DNA of 64,000 nucleotides, taken from NCBI GenBank assembly GCA_948146395.1, contig OX411543.1, forward strand, positions 24,247,026 to 24,311,025, in the 5' to 3' direction. Position 1 is the stretch's first letter. Each line of letters begins with the position of its first letter. A program made the position numbers and the translations under genes. Of the stretch, positions 36,940 through 50,179 are shown in pieces. The notes beneath the pieces are model-generated. The model searched no databases. It saw only the letters and a program-made list of their open reading frames with translations, and was not told the origin of the DNA. The DNA is from Fragum whitleyi (Eukaryota > Mollusca > Bivalvia > Cardiida > Cardiidae).

Positions 36940-38477
36940 AACAAGAGCCATGTCTGACATGGCCATCCCCTGCCTTAAAAGCTTGATAGTAAAACTGAAG
37001 CCTAATATATATAAAGGATTCTTTTGAACTTTAAGAGTTTTACCCCCTACAAAATCAAAGTATCAAAAATAACAAAGGGCAATAACTCAAAAATTATGCA
37101 AGCAAGAGTTGTAGCTATTATGCATTGCACTTCTTCTCCATGAGTTCTATTCACCCATAAAATTTCAAGTTGATAGCTATTATACTTTCGGAGATATGCT
37201 CTAGACAAAATCTATGTATCAAAAAAACAAAGGGTAATAACTCCAAAATTATGCAAGCTTGAGTTGTAGTTCCTTTTCACTGCATTTCTCCTTCTTGAGA
37301 TCTATCCATCTATAAAGATTCAAGTTGATAGCTATTATACTTTAGGAGATATGCTCCGGACAAAATCTAAGTATCGAAAATAACAAAGGGCAATAACTCT
37401 AAAATTTTTCTGCGCCATAAGATTTATGATCCACCCATTAAGTTTCAAGTTGATAGCTATTTTACTTTAGGAGATATGCTCCGGACAGAAACTAAGTATA
37501 ACAAATAACAAAGGGCAATTACTCCAAAATTACGCAAGCAAGAGTTGTAGTTCTTGTGCACTGCACTTCTACTCCATTAGATCTATCTACCAATGAAGTT
37601 TCAAGTTGTTAGCTAGTTAAAAATAACAAAGGGCTATAACTCTAAAATTTTGCAAGCAAGACTTGAAGTTATTGTGCACTGCACTTCTGCGCCATAAGAT
37701 TTATGATCCACCCATTAAGTTTCAAGTTGATAGCTATTATACTTTAGGAGATATGCTCCAGACAAAATCTAAGTATTAAAAATAACAAAAGGCAATAACT
37801 CCAACATTACAAAAGCAAGAGTTGTAGCTCTTGTGCACTGCACTTCTACTCCATTAGATCTATCTACCAATGAAGTTTCAAGGTTGATAGCTGTTATACT
37901 TTAGGAGATATGCTCCAGACAATATCTAAGTATTAAAAATAACAAAGGGCAATAACTCCAAAATTATGCAAGCAAGAGTTGTAGTTCTAATGCACTGCAC
38001 TTCTACTCCATTAGATCTATCTACCCATGAAGTTTCAAGTTGATAGCTGTTATACTTTAGGAGATATGCTCCGGACAAAATCTAAGTATTAAAAATAACA
38101 AAGGACAATAACTCCAAAATTAAGCAAGCAAGAGTTGTAGTTCTTGTGCACTGCACTTCTACTCCGTTAGATCTATCTACCGATGAAGTTTCAAGTTGAT
38201 AGCTGTTATACTTTAGGAGATATGCTCCGGACAAAATCTGAGTATTAAAAATAACAAAGGGCAATAACTCCAAAATTAAGCAAGCAAGAGTTGTAGTTCT
38301 TGTGCACTGCACTTCTACCCAATGAGATCTATCTACCCATGAAGTTTCAAGTTAATTGCTATTTTTTCTTTAGGAGATATGCTCTGGCCAAGTTTAGTGA
38401 CAGAACCTTGGAATGACGGAATGACAGACGGAGACCATTTCTTTATCCCCCTCGACGAGAACGGCGGGGATAAAAAG
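36940..38477 (+). repeat. Pearl-like element (GGGGATAAAAA family), core about 160-190 bp x 7-8
   Basis: AACAAGAG, hairpin CCATGTCTGACATGG, CCATCCCCTGCC; units with AACAAAGGGCAATAACTC and TTTAGGAGATATGCTCC; end CGGCGGGGATAAAAA. The related 55411-56934 element shares these core phrases. Confidence 0.75.
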
Positions 38478-38511
38478 CCAATAGCCATCGATTTTGATAG
38501 ATAGACTATTT

Positions 38512-40304
38512 GGTTACCAGTCAACTCGGCCCATCAAATAACTCAGCATGGTCAACTCGGCCTGGTTGACTCAGCCCAAATATATAGCATATAGTAATAT
38601 ATATTATCGGATTATATAGATTATTTTTGGGTGAAATAAATATTTTTTAATAAAATATTCATTTAAGTCCAATATGTACTTTATATTTCATTATTTATGG
38701 AATATTATATGGAATAATATATCAATTTGTTCTTTTGATGAAAATTTTAATCTCAAGACAGTTAACATCTCATAACATTCAATTTGTCATCCACAATTTC
38801 TTCTTTCAATTCATTCAGTTAAAGCATAAGTGAATTGCCCTTTATTTATATATACATATTGCTTGGCTGTTAATACACACTTTGTGATGAACAATTTGAT
38901 AACTGAATATTTTGAAAATGAAGAAAATATTTAAATTTAAATGATCAACTTCTTCATTTCCTACAATTTTGATCTAGTATCTCTAGTTCTTTGGACAATT
39001 CATTACCCTTCATGTGTTTTCTGCAATTTCTTTTAATCCATAAAATTCACACAAAAAAATTTTTTCTTAAACATGTACATTTTTTCTCTTTATTTACATG
39101 CTATTACGACTCAGAAAATAAAAAATACACATTGGCTGTGTTTCTCATTTCTTTAATGAGGCATGTAATATTTTGGAAAATGTTAGAAATAAGCAATCTT
39201 GTGTATACATGTCAGAATTATGTCAAGCCTATTGAAATGCACGCTGAAAGAGCAGAGGTGTAAAATTCCACTCGTCCGCTCGTATTGACGAATAACGCTT
39301 GGCTTCGGGCAAGTAAAAAAAAGATCAGCTCATCCTACCAGACGAGTGCTTTTTTAAAGAAGAAAGAATTAAATTTATCATCCAAAACTCAAAAGTACAG
39401 GTAATTGTCGCTTATTACCAAAACAAAGTAAAACTGGAGTTCCTGAGTGTCTGACGGATGTTCTCTGTACACAGCATCTTTTAGACTGGGAACTCAGTCT
39501 GAATCTCTCTACAATGTACCAGGTAACCCAGTCAAGTGATTGTAAAAATAAGCACGTAACACAGTCTACATAGTTTATTTTGACACCATTAGTTTTCGTC
39601 TGTCATCGAAGTCTGAAACCTAGGACAAGTGAAATTGTTATAAGGACAAGTAACTTTTTACAGGACGAGTAGACAAGGGAAAAATTTTACACCCCTGAAG
39701 AGAATAAAAAGAAATTATTTGAAATTAAAATCTTATTTCACTTTATTCCCATTCATTTCATTTATTACATCAAGGTCGAATCATTGTCTCCTTTTAAGTA
39801 ACAAACAGGTAGCTTACTTGAGTGTTTGTGTGACACCTTAAACAATCTGTTGATTTCGTCACACCTTTCTTAATGTGTCTACGCTTATCTGTGTCAATGG
39901 TCTCGTAATTTCTTAATATACTATAGTGTAGTGTAGTTATTGTACTTTAGTGTAATAAAGTATATGTTAAGTAAAGTAAGTAAGTAATGCTTTATTACAA
40001 ATTCTGGGCCTAAATGTGCATACAATTTTTTGATACAATGTTCTAAACAAAATAAAGATACAAAATAAAAGAAATGTTATGTTATATACAAATATATGGC
40101 AGAAGATAAGATTGGAACATAAAATACGTTTTCCTTAAGATGATAATGCTAGGATAAACAAAAAATACCAAATATATTGAACTTTATTGTTTTATCTATA
40201 TACCATATATTGGGGCCGAGTTGACCGTGCCAAGTTATACATGTACATTGGGCCGAATTGCCGATGGGCCGAGTTAAAAAAGGGCCGAGTTGACCGGTCA
40301 CCGC
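38512..40304. mobile_element. Inverted-repeat element with GGCCGAGTTGAC sub-repeats
   Basis: Left end GGTTACCAGTCAACTCGGCCC and, inverted, right end GGTGACCGGTCAACTCGGCCC; each arm of about 80-100 bp holds three or four such sub-repeats. CTATTT flanks both sides (38506-38511, 40305-40310). Interior AT-rich with a nested MITE at 39253-39697 and a polyadenylation-like ATTACTTACTTACTTTAC (minus strand) LINE-tail sequence near 39960-40000. No transposase. Confidence 0.62.
39253..39697. mobile_element. hAT-like MITE with 5 bp duplication (CAGRGGTGT ends)
   Basis: CAGAGGTGTAAAATT and, inverted, CAGGGGTGTAAAATT; AAGAG on both sides. Inner ACTCGTCC...GGACGAGT repeats. Related to 60071-60434. Confidence 0.62.
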
Positions 40305-40310
40305 CTATTT

Positions 40311-43277
40311 TGCTCTTCTGATTAATAAGAAGTATGATAATTAACTTAAGCCAAATTACTTTTCCTGTCTTAAGGTAAAGCTATTATATAACTTATAGAC
40401 GTATTTGGCCGAAAGAATTTGATTCAAAGAATGTTCCAACATGAAGTTAATGAAGTTTCGACGACCCGACTTAATGTTTAGATACACGACAGATGAAAAC
40501 CTGATTGCTTTTCAATTGATTAAGATGAAAAATTAAGTATTTAATCCTTATATGACAAAGAAGAATACTTGTATAAAAGCATTTTTATATACCAAACATC
40601 GATGATTTTCGGTGACAAATTTTCCACTGGAAATATTTTGAAAAGGAAAGTAAGATTGCTGAATTCGGTACCTCCCGGGTTATAATGTTTATTGTTGTTG
40701 TCGTTGCTTTAGACTGGAGATTTTTAGACTATTCAATTTATGTTGTAGATCATATTTTTAACGAATATTGCGACGATTGTTAATTTTCAACAGAATGTCC
40801 TTTTATCAAAGCAGTCGAAAGTAATGTGCTCAAATAAATTTCTTATGAAATTAATAGTAATCAACATATTTTTTTCCCTTAAAAAGTTTGAACCCCTTCT
40901 ACCGACTCGTAGTTCTACAAGTTCGGAACCTTTCTTTCCGCATACTGTTTCACAGTTGAACTCCTTTCCAGCTTCCGTAGCTGAGGCCCCTTTCTTTGTA
41001 TCCTATAACGAGGGGTTATCTAAAGGAAGACAGACTGATTTTTTTCTGACGAGCCAAGGAGTCTGGGAAAAGTGGCTTCCTTCTTCTCTTTTTACGGTAT
41101 TTTATTGAACTTATTTATTGTTCTTTATCTCATTTTCCATACTCTGGCAAGTTGTGATCTTGTGCATCTTATAATTACTTCGCTTCTGCCCATTTTTCTC
41201 TTTTATTTTTCATCTTTGAACTTGTATTGACATAAGAAGACAACCTTTGTATCATGAAATTACTGAAGTTTGACGGAACAACGAATAGTTATAGATATAG
41301 ACCAATTCCTGCAACCAATCGCTTGCAAGTATTTGACGATGTTGAGTGAATTTTCACACACCGTCATTGATTCTGAATTTTTTACAAAATGCGATAAAAA
41401 GGGAAATTTATGTAGGGTCGAGACCTCTATAAGTACCTACTGAGAAAAGCGACATGGAATTTTAGGCCAGCAGAATCTGGAATTAATGTTCATATGATAT
41501 GGGACCAATGTGGGTCCCTTGCGCGAAGAAAATGTCTATAAAGGGCCTACAAAGGACCCATGCATGTGACTATTTTCCGCATGCATATAGGATTCATATG
41601 GGGCAGATTATGGGCAAAATATCTTAAGGGTACCGTATCTGTCCGTCACTTAAAGCATATGTACGGATCCATTTTGGGCACAAAGAGGCTTTGAAATTTG
41701 GAAACTTGGCCATAGGCCGAGTTTTTCTTAATTTTGTTTTCAATTCCTTCAATCGTTTAACACAAATGGTAAGTTATTACTGTGAATTCCAATCTCGAAT
41801 CTGCATGTACATCAATCATTTGGGTCCCATATGGGCCCCAGTTATGAACTCTATAGATATCACAAGGCTTTTGCTCTGAATCTATTGTCAATGAACATTA
41901 CTTGACAAGTATTTCGGTCTGGACTCTGAAAACCTCTAGTCCATGTCACTTACTTGAAGATATATCACCGCGGGACCAATTTTACATACGTAACCGTTAA
42001 TGTCGACCGTGATATGAGTTTTGTGGAAAATTCTTTTGCATAACATCGTGACAAGTTTTCCTCTTTTTTGAAAACCGGGGACAGAATCTGGATTAATCAA
42101 AGCAACCGCTAAATGAATACTGTGCAAGTAAATAAAAGGAATATTCTTTCGATTTGACTTACGAAGACTTTTTGAAAAAAAAAAAAATGATAGCACTAAC
42201 AAGCTTATTAAGCAATTTTTGATCAATGATGTATATTGCGTAGCTAAATCACGTCATTATGAACGTCAAGTCAACAACGAGGTATTTTTGTGGTATGGTG
42301 CGAAATACCATCCTTTTGCTTCTAGTTTTTCGATGCAAGCATATTTGCAACCAATAAACCGACCATAAACTAAAAACTACTTCGGACGTAAGTGTAGTAA
42401 TTTTTAGTAATTTTATAGGTAATTTAGCATCGGGTGGTACTTTGGTCAATACGCTTGAAGAAAATAAAGATTGAAAAAAATCTTTAATGCTCTCCTATGC
42501 CATATAGAAATCAAATGGACTATACACATGTATATGATTTAAATGCGTCCTCTCACAGAACCGCCAGTGTAAGGCCCTGGAAAAGGAAAAATAATCACCC
42601 AGCATCGACTATTGAGATGTTTGATCATGTTATAATTTGAAATCTGACTTTTCTCTGAATTCCATCTGTTACAAATTTCCCTCATTCATAATGTATATCG
42701 CCGATCTAAGTACTGTCCAATGAAGCCTACCAATGAAAATCTATAAATGCTAAAAAGTAATGAGGATTATCGTTTGTTTCAGAGTAAGATCGTTTTGAGA
42801 ACAACAAAATCTATATTTTTCTGAAAATATATACATAGTTCCAAAAGAAAGTGTTCAGTTTCACTATTTGTTTTCACTGATTTTTTGGAGGAACTCTTGC
42901 TTATCAGGTCTGTTGCATGTTTTAGATATGACCCTTTAGAAACGAGACAAGAAACTCGATTTCGAAAATGTTGCGTATACTTACTTCAACTTCAACTATT
43001 TACATTGTATTGTGAAATATAGGCCAACAGCCCATACATATGTCAAAGTACAACAATACAACAATGTAATGATACATGGTGCGACAGGGAACACATGGCT
43101 ACACAAGTAGCAACTTATCTCACCACTAGAATTATCAGTTGTTTGTTAAATGTATACCCAAAACTATGTAGGTTGAAATAAAATAAGTGTCTTGACTTCA
43201 AAAATATTCAATTTGATATTAATGATAAAAAAACTCAATACGAAAATGATTTATCTCCTTTTTTTTTAATTTACTGA
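40311..43277. other. AT-rich intergenic sequence without recognised genes
   Basis: Mostly unique-looking. Between 40880 and 41095 composition is richer in C and T and an uninterrupted frame (40824-41108, plus) exists; see findings. Short GGGTCCCATATGGGCCCC-type palindromes occur near 41500-41840. No domain recognised. Confidence 0.45.
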
Positions 43278-43930
43278 TTTATTTTAGTCCGTTTGACTAC
43301 TTAAAAATTCAGAGCGAATCTTAAAGGAATTGAACAAAAATGTTGCAAGATTCTTAACAACCCTCTCATTTGAAGAAGCCATTAAAGTATTTATTCTATT
43401 ACCACGTGGATTATTCAAATAATATGGGTCAATATACCGTCTTCTTACATTTTTATATAGCGGACAAATAAATAAGAAATGGAATTCATCCTCTACCATT
43501 CCCTCAAAATACGGGCATGTTCGAGTTTCACGAGGAATTTTGTGATAACGACCTGCTTCTATCATAAGATTATGAGAGGACCCTCTAAATGTAGCCATAG
43601 CTCTTCTAAATTTACGAACATCTAAAATAGAAACGTATGGTTCGAAACCAAACCATAGTTTGAAACTATTATAATAAAAAGTCTACTACTATTTTCACAG
43701 GTATTCTTCCACGTTTGAAGAAACTGATCCTTTAATCTACTCTCATATTGAATTAGAAATGAGTTTGTTTTATTGACATATTGATTTTTCCAAACATATC
43801 CAAAGCCGTTACTATTTAATTCATTTTTTACTAATGCAGCCCAATTTTTATAACCCAATTTTTCATAATACAACATCATTTTATAACATTTTATCACAGT
43901 ATCATTTTATACTGTGGGCACGTCTTCAAC
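43278..43930 (-). pseudogene. Non-LTR retrotransposon, C-terminal RT fragment with frameshift
   Basis: Frame one (43897-43622) reads KNWAALVKNELNSNGFGYVW; frame two (43598-43284) reads SHNLMIEAGRYHKIPRETRT, then a knuckle that lost its second Cys (CPYF...H...C) and YKNVRRRYIDPYYL, ending in a stop. Same family as the LINE at 17385. Confidence 0.75.
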
Positions 43931-44645
43931 ACATATTGTGTTGAGATTGGCCCTCCTAGATTTTCTATTCTGGTAAAGCGAAATTTGCTTATATGATATT
44001 TCCTAGTTTGACTAGGGACTCTCTACCATTTCCAAACAAAAGTTTGAATTTACGCACAGACGTCACACCTGCGCCACGTTAGAAATTGCTACGTTGATTG
44101 GTCAACAAGGTCAGATACAACGTTGCAATAGCGTAATACAATATTAGTTGATACGTAACAGAGGAAGCTCAAGCGGATATATACGATTTCTATTGGAGTA
44201 TGAGTACTGATTAATTTTATGAGAAGTTTTCTTCGCACGGGGTTAATTTTCGCCCGAACACGAAACTTACGTTGTTTTATAGTTTACAATTGTCTTTCAG
44301 ATTTGGATTTATTATGAGGTAGGGCACATGAATTGAACTGAATGCGATTCCAAATTAGTTTTTCAGCAACTGTGGGATACAAAAGCTTTACTAGCCTAAA
44401 GTCGATAAGTTCCGTGTGCCTTTTTCTCAAAGTATCGATGGTCAATAGTGTCGAGGTTTGTCATGCAAAATTTTTCGATGGTACATTGAGTAAATTCAAG
44501 ATATTCAAGTTTTAAAAGTGCACACTTTCTTTTGGAACTGAGTAAAGTTATTGTTATTTGTAAAATGAAATCAACCAATCTTACTTGAAAAACAATCGAT
44601 TATTTATCATTTTAAGGTGGAAGAGGATAATAACATGTTTTTTGT

Positions 44646-44672
44646 TTTGTTTTGTTTGTGTGTGTGTGTGTT
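44646..44672 (+). repeat. TTTG/TG microsatellite
   Basis: TTTTGTTTTGTTTG followed by (TG)8. Confidence 0.7.
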
Positions 44673-44782
44673 GTTTTTTTTTCTTGATGTGATAGAATAC
44701 AGTTGGTAATTAATCAAACCTAGAGTAAGCGCGATCTCAACGGCGTATATTTTTGCTTTTCAACTAAAAATCATCGTAACTA

Positions 44783-45247
44783 TCCATTCGGAACGTCACT
44801 CGGCCATTTCTGTAAACTGCAACAGACATTTGGTGTATAAAAGGCGGATGAGTATGTAACAAAATTGTGCATTTTGTTAGGCGGAAACAGTGTAAGAAAA
44901 ACTAGCGCGGAAACAACCGGCGCTATCTTTAGTTTTATATTTTTACAGTAAATAACGACTGAAAAATCTTTATTTTTGAGAATGACGACTCATTCTCAAA
45001 AAACAAGATTTTCAGCCATTATTTAAGAATCTAAAGATTTTTATATAGGGATACGATGGTTTAACGTCACTGACATAAACGAGTACGGTTGGCGACGGCG
45101 AATATTTTTATTCAAAGTTTCGAGGGCTAACGCTATTTTTACTGACATCATCGAGTTTTTCCAAGGTTTTCCAATAATTTTTTTAAAAAAGTCCGTCTAT
45201 GTACACCCGAGGTTGATCGTGAGATTGGTCGAGTGGTGTTCCAAATG
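44783..45247. mobile_element. hAT-like MITE, second copy, opposite orientation to 3673-4114
   Basis: CATTCGGAACGTCACTCGGCC and inverted CATTTGGAACACCACTCGACC; the same internal blocks (CAAAATTGTGCATTTTGTTA, CTGAAAAATCTT palindrome). No clear target duplication. Confidence 0.65.
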
Positions 45248-45699
45248 TATTTCTATCACATCATAAAAATAGCGATTTAGCGCTTTCTACAAATGTCCCA
45301 TTTAAAAACAATTTTTATATGCGTCGTTTTCGTTTCATGAATTGTACCAAACTGATGAATGGTAATAATGCAAATGCTATTTCAAAATATCGATGTCTAA
45401 AAATATACATGTATGCATCATATATGAGTTGGTTAAAATCAATATTCATATTTTTTACGGTCTAACTTTTAACATAATTTTACAAAAAAAAGACCCGATG
45501 AAATTTGCTTAAATTTAGATATAATTTTCCCCAATTCTAGTTCGAAAGGGACCGTGCAGATTTTTTATAGTCCGACTTTAGATTTTGTTACTTTGACATT
45601 AAATGCCACATTGACGTTCAAACTACATAAAGTATTTTCCTATCATCATTTTAATTCCTATGCGATCTATTGGTAAAAACGATTAAATTTCACTGACAT

Positions 45700-46200
45700 T
45701 ATCGTTTGCCTGTTAGGTAAGGCCCTCAAAATGCATTCCAATTTACCGAGAACTTCTCGGTTCACATGAATTTACCTAACACAAATGCTGCTTCTTTAAT
45801 AAGTATTATTGCATAAAATGTGGATTTTCAGGTCGTTATAGGTATGCGTTAGCGGATAAAACCCGTGACTTTACGTGATAAAACGTAGATTAATCTATCA
45901 ATTCAGAGGCCGTTAACGCCCGGCGTTTTCCCGTTACATAGGCCAATGTAGCTATCAATTTCAACGACATTTATTTTTCTGCAACAGTTATTGGCTTTAG
46001 AAATAAAAATCAATGCATTTTGTTCAAAGTATGTTATAAGTTCAACTTTGAATAGTATACATATTGGTAAGTAAAATGCGTCAAACATATTCATGATTAG
46101 CATTGATTAAAAGCGTAACTTAACTTTAGACGTTGATTGAATTCGCGCCTTAAATTTTGTGACGTCATAAATACCATTTTTTTCTAATTTTTGATATACT
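45700..46200. repeat. Dispersed repeat (copy at about 57530-58060)
   Basis: Shared blocks: ATAAAATGTG, GCGTTAGCGGATAAAAC and ACGTAGATTAATC; the pair differ by many point changes. Confidence 0.5.
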
Positions 46201-46224
46201 TTTATCATATATATTATCATTGAG

Positions 46225-46375
46225 TATTACCATCATTTATTTGTCAGTATATATGTTTTTGTTTTTGTTAAATAATGGTTGTTTCTTTTTGTCATCCATT
46301 GTAAATTTGCCTTTAACCCAATTCTTGGTAAAGCTGTGCATAATAAATATATTCTGAATCTGATTCTAAATACCA
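46225..46375 (+). repeat. Possible LINE 3' tail
   Basis: AATAAATATATTCTGAATCTGATTC resembles retrotransposon 3' ends with a short repeated tail; no coding part attached. Confidence 0.3.
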
Positions 46376-46432
46376 AGCAATGTCGGTATAATCAAATGTG
46401 ACGGTGCAATGCATGCCACAATTTTTAGCAAT

Positions 46433-47600
46433 TTTTAGCTCACCTGAGCACAACGTATTTAAGGTGAGCTTTTGTCATCACCTTTTGGCCGTCGTACGTT
46501 GGAAGTCGTCAACAGTATCTTTAACATCTTCCCCTCACTAACAAATGGGCGAATTTCAGCCAAACTTGGCAGACATGTTGTTTGGGAGATCCTTCTCAAA
46601 AGTTGTTCGTGGATTTTTGACTGACCCCAAAATATGGACGGGGCTTATTTTGAGCCTCAAATCTTTAAACGTCTTCTCCTCAGTAACCATTGGGCGGATT
46701 TCTACTAAACTTGTCAGAAATGTTCTTTAGGTGACCCTTCACAAAAGTTGTTCGTGGATTTTTGATTGACCCCAAAATTTGGGCGTTGCAGGGCGGGGCT
46801 TATTTGAGCCCGAAATCTTTGACTAACATCTCCTTCTCGGCTGATTTCAATGAAACTTTACCAGAATGTTCCTTTGATGGCCATCTTCATCTTCTTCACA
46901 GTAACAAAAAGGGGGATTTCTACCAAACTTAGTCGAAATGTTCCTTGGGTGACCCTTCCCAAAACATGTTCATTGAATTTTAATAGACCCCCAAATATGG
47001 GTGTGGCTTATTTAGAGCCTGAAATCTTTGAAAAACATCTCCTCCTGAACCACTTGGCCGACTTCAATGCAACTTTTACTGGATGTTCCTTGGACGACTC
47101 TTTTCATAAAATGTATGCCAAATTTTGATTGGCCTATATATATGGGCGTGGCAGGGCAGGGCGTATTTTGAGCTCGACATCTTGGAATGACATCTCCTCC
47201 TGAACCACTGGGCCGATTTCAATGAATTTTTACCTGAATGGGTGACCGTCGCGAAATTTTGATTGGCTCATAGATATGGGCGTGGCTGGATGGGGCTTTT
47301 TTGAGCCCGAAATCTTTGACTGACATCTCCTCATGAATCACTAGGCTGATTTCAATGAAACTTTACCAGAATATTCCTTTGATGGCCATTTCATAAGTTG
47401 ATTGCAAATTTTTGATTGGCCCATAGATATGGGTGTGGCAGAGTGGGGCTTATTTTGAGTCTCCTCAGTAATGAATGAGTTGGCAGGGTCTATTGTCACT
47501 TTAAATTCTTGGAATAACATCTCCTCTTCAGCAATTAAGCAAATGTGAATGAAACTTTGCCAGAAAGTTACTAGGATGAGATCCACTGGACCAATAAAAT
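46433..47600 (-). repeat. Pearl-like element (GTGAGCTAAAAA family), reverse orientation, core about 140 bp x 8
   Basis: TTTTTAGCTCACCTGAGCAC at 46433 is the 3' end read backwards. Units carry CCACTGGGCCGATTTC and TGGGCGTGGCAGGGC. The 5' hairpin is not found, so it is truncated near 47600. Confidence 0.65.
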
Positions 47601-47689
47601 TCAGCAGACCGGATTTGGATAGGAAAGTGGCTCGTTTTGAAGCGTTGTAAGATTTTTGGCTTGAATAAAAACTCTTTGACTTTCTTTTT

Positions 47690-47835
47690 AGTCAATAATA
47701 GGTAGGATCAATTCACCTTTTTTTGGACGTTCAAAGACGCTCAAAATGCATACTGCCGCCCCTGTGCTTCTCACAAGGGCGTTAAATCATTTTTGAGTCT
47801 CTGCAAATGTTAACGCCCCAAAAAATGTGAAATTA
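47690..47835. repeat. Dispersed repeat (GTTAACGCC family)
   Basis: GACGCTCAAAATGCATACTG and TGCAAATGTTAACGCCCC as at 57935-58060. Confidence 0.5.
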
Positions 47836-48091
47836 GCATCGACACTGCAACAAATAATCATAAATGTTTGTAGCTTTATTTGTTTTATTTCACAAGCTCG
47901 ACGTTATAACGTATCTAAACAAACTTTTAGCATGACACTTGTACCTATTAGGAGCAACTATATTGATATATATATTGAACTATATTGAAAAATATAGAGT
48001 ATTTGCTCCAGAAACAAATTTGTCACTTGAACTTGCAGTTACCCATTTGACCTTCCGCTGTGACCTTGACCGTTTCTTAGACCTTTTCCAT

Positions 48092-48137
48092 TTATACCCC
48101 GCTTTGCACGCTAGCGCACGTGCAAAGCGGGGTATAA
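48092..48137. repeat. Hairpin with perfect 19 bp arms
   Basis: TTATACCCCGCTTTGCACG and its exact complement around an 8 nt loop; related to the CAAAGCAGGGTATAA repeat elsewhere. Confidence 0.65.
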
Positions 48138-48689
48138 TTTGAAAACTGTTTTCACCGAGCGCTGTTCCTGAACCCAGGGCAGTAGTCATCCAGGGGAACA
48201 TCTATTCTAATTATCTTGAAATTAATTCATAAATGAATGTAGTAAGTATGCTCCGGACACACACACACGCAAGCACTAACAAACAGACAGGTGAAATTAT
48301 ATATGCCCGTCGCCATTTTATGGCGGGAATAAAGATACCGTTTTAAAATGAATAAAAACATCCACTATAAATTCGATGACTACTGGTAGTTTTTGACAAG
48401 AGCAGTCCAGCTTTCAGGATGACAAAACCATGCAAATTGTTTGCCAATTATTTCTAAAAAATCACATTATGTCATTTTTCTAAAATTATCCATGTGATAT
48501 AATAATATCATATGGGATGTTATCACAAGGATATTTGTATAGTCATACGATATATACATAATATATATATACCTCTGTATATTGAGAGTTCCTTGTAGAA
48601 TTGAGGTAATTCTGAATACATATATTTGCGGACAATTTTTGTGAGGATAGATAGATGAAAAATTGTAATATGAGTATATTATTATCATG

Positions 48690-48950
48690 ATCATAGCTCC
48701 TATACTTTAGAGTCATTCTCTGGACAAGATCCAAGTATGAAAAACAACAAAGGGCATTAATTCAAGAAATATGCCAGGTAGAGTTATGGATCTTGTGTAC
48801 TGCACTCCTTAATCATGAGAACAATATAACTGCAAAGTTTTAAGTCAGTCGGACTTGAGGTAACATGGTTATGCTCCGGACAAAGAAGTGAACACCGCCG
48901 GGACAACCCATAATACGTCCTGTCTTCGGAAGGCGTATAAAAATAAAAAA
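48690..48950 (+). repeat. Pearl-like 3' fragment
   Basis: AACAACAAAGGGCATTAATTC core, then ACCGCCGGGACAACCC and CTTCGGAAGGCGTATAAAAA. Confidence 0.5.
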
Positions 48951-49824
48951 AGGATAATAAATATGACTGAATTATGCCTGAAGCAATTGCCTTTTACGGA
49001 GATGTGCAATCTGGTGTTTTCCTACTGTCTGCTTTGCTCTTGATAAGTAAGAGTATAACTCCACGAAGATGGATGATATATCTTGAAAATTTGCTATTTG
49101 TTTAAAAACAAAATTACATTTGAGTAGAGTTAAGATTCAATCTTATAGACAAGAATACATCAGAGACTCATTCAATATCCCTCTGTATAAACAACTCGTG
49201 AAAAGTTAAGAAACAATCAAAAGATAAATCAACCACAAATAGATCTACTTACTGTTCTGAATAGAAATTGTGCAATTATACTTTTTGCATTTCCCTTATT
49301 TTTTAGCTCCTCTAGCTAAAAATCACCAAATAGGCTTATTGTCGAGGTTTAATAACCATTGTAAGCTCATTAACTTTAATAACCCTCAGAATCTACAGGA
49401 TAAATGTCAACAAAATTCTAACGGAATGATTCATGGAAGATATTTTATCAGAAAGTCTAAGATCCAGAAATTTTGATCAGATAAAAAGCATTTCTTTTAT
49501 GGGCAAAGCGTATTTCCGTAATGCTGGAGTCACATTGTCCCAAAATAGACATGTTATTTCAATTTCCGACGAAGATCACTCCAAATTTGGTCAGCATACG
49601 ATCCACAGACAAAGCAAGGACGATGCATACAGACGGCAATGCATTGGCATCGGAACCGAACACATAGGTAACAAAAATAGGCAAAATCTAGGTAAAGAGC
49701 CTTCTTGAAAACCACACAATGGCTACACGACATAGTGTTGATGGTACACTATATCCGAACCACTTCGCAACCCTTTCCTGTTTTACAAAATTTTAGATCT
49801 GTCCAAATTCACAGGTTTTGCAGG

Positions 49825-50179
49825 GTCACCCAAAGAACATCAATGCCAAGTTTCATTGAAATTGGCCCAATGGTTTGGGAGAAGATTTTTAATGATTTCA
49901 AAGTGAAACAAGATGTGTTTGTGAAACACGAATGCCCCCATAACAGCATTTTTTTCAAAGTTTGACCTTGTCACATGACCTTGACTTTGGTACCAGCGGA
50001 TGCGGATCATTGAGATCTATCATCATGCCAAATATTAGCCTTGTATCTTGAATAGGCTTGAAGATATTGGCAAGGTTAAGTTTTCGGACAGACATACGGA
50101 CAGACAGACGGACGGACAGACAGACAGACGGACATGAGTAAAACAATATGCCCCGATCTCTCGATATGGGGGCATAAAA
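49825..50179 (+). repeat. Composite repeat: pearl-like element within another, copy 1
   Basis: GGGTCACCCAAAGAACATC host sequence runs into AAACAAGATGTGTTTGTGAA (new element start at about 49908), ATGCCCCC, a GACAGACGGACGG run and TATGGGGGCATAAAAA. The host part and junction recur at 52379-52490. Confidence 0.68.

Noticed and set aside
42249..42449. 66-codon minus-strand frame
   Set aside because: No recognisable motif, no splice context and AT-driven composition; not reported as a gene.
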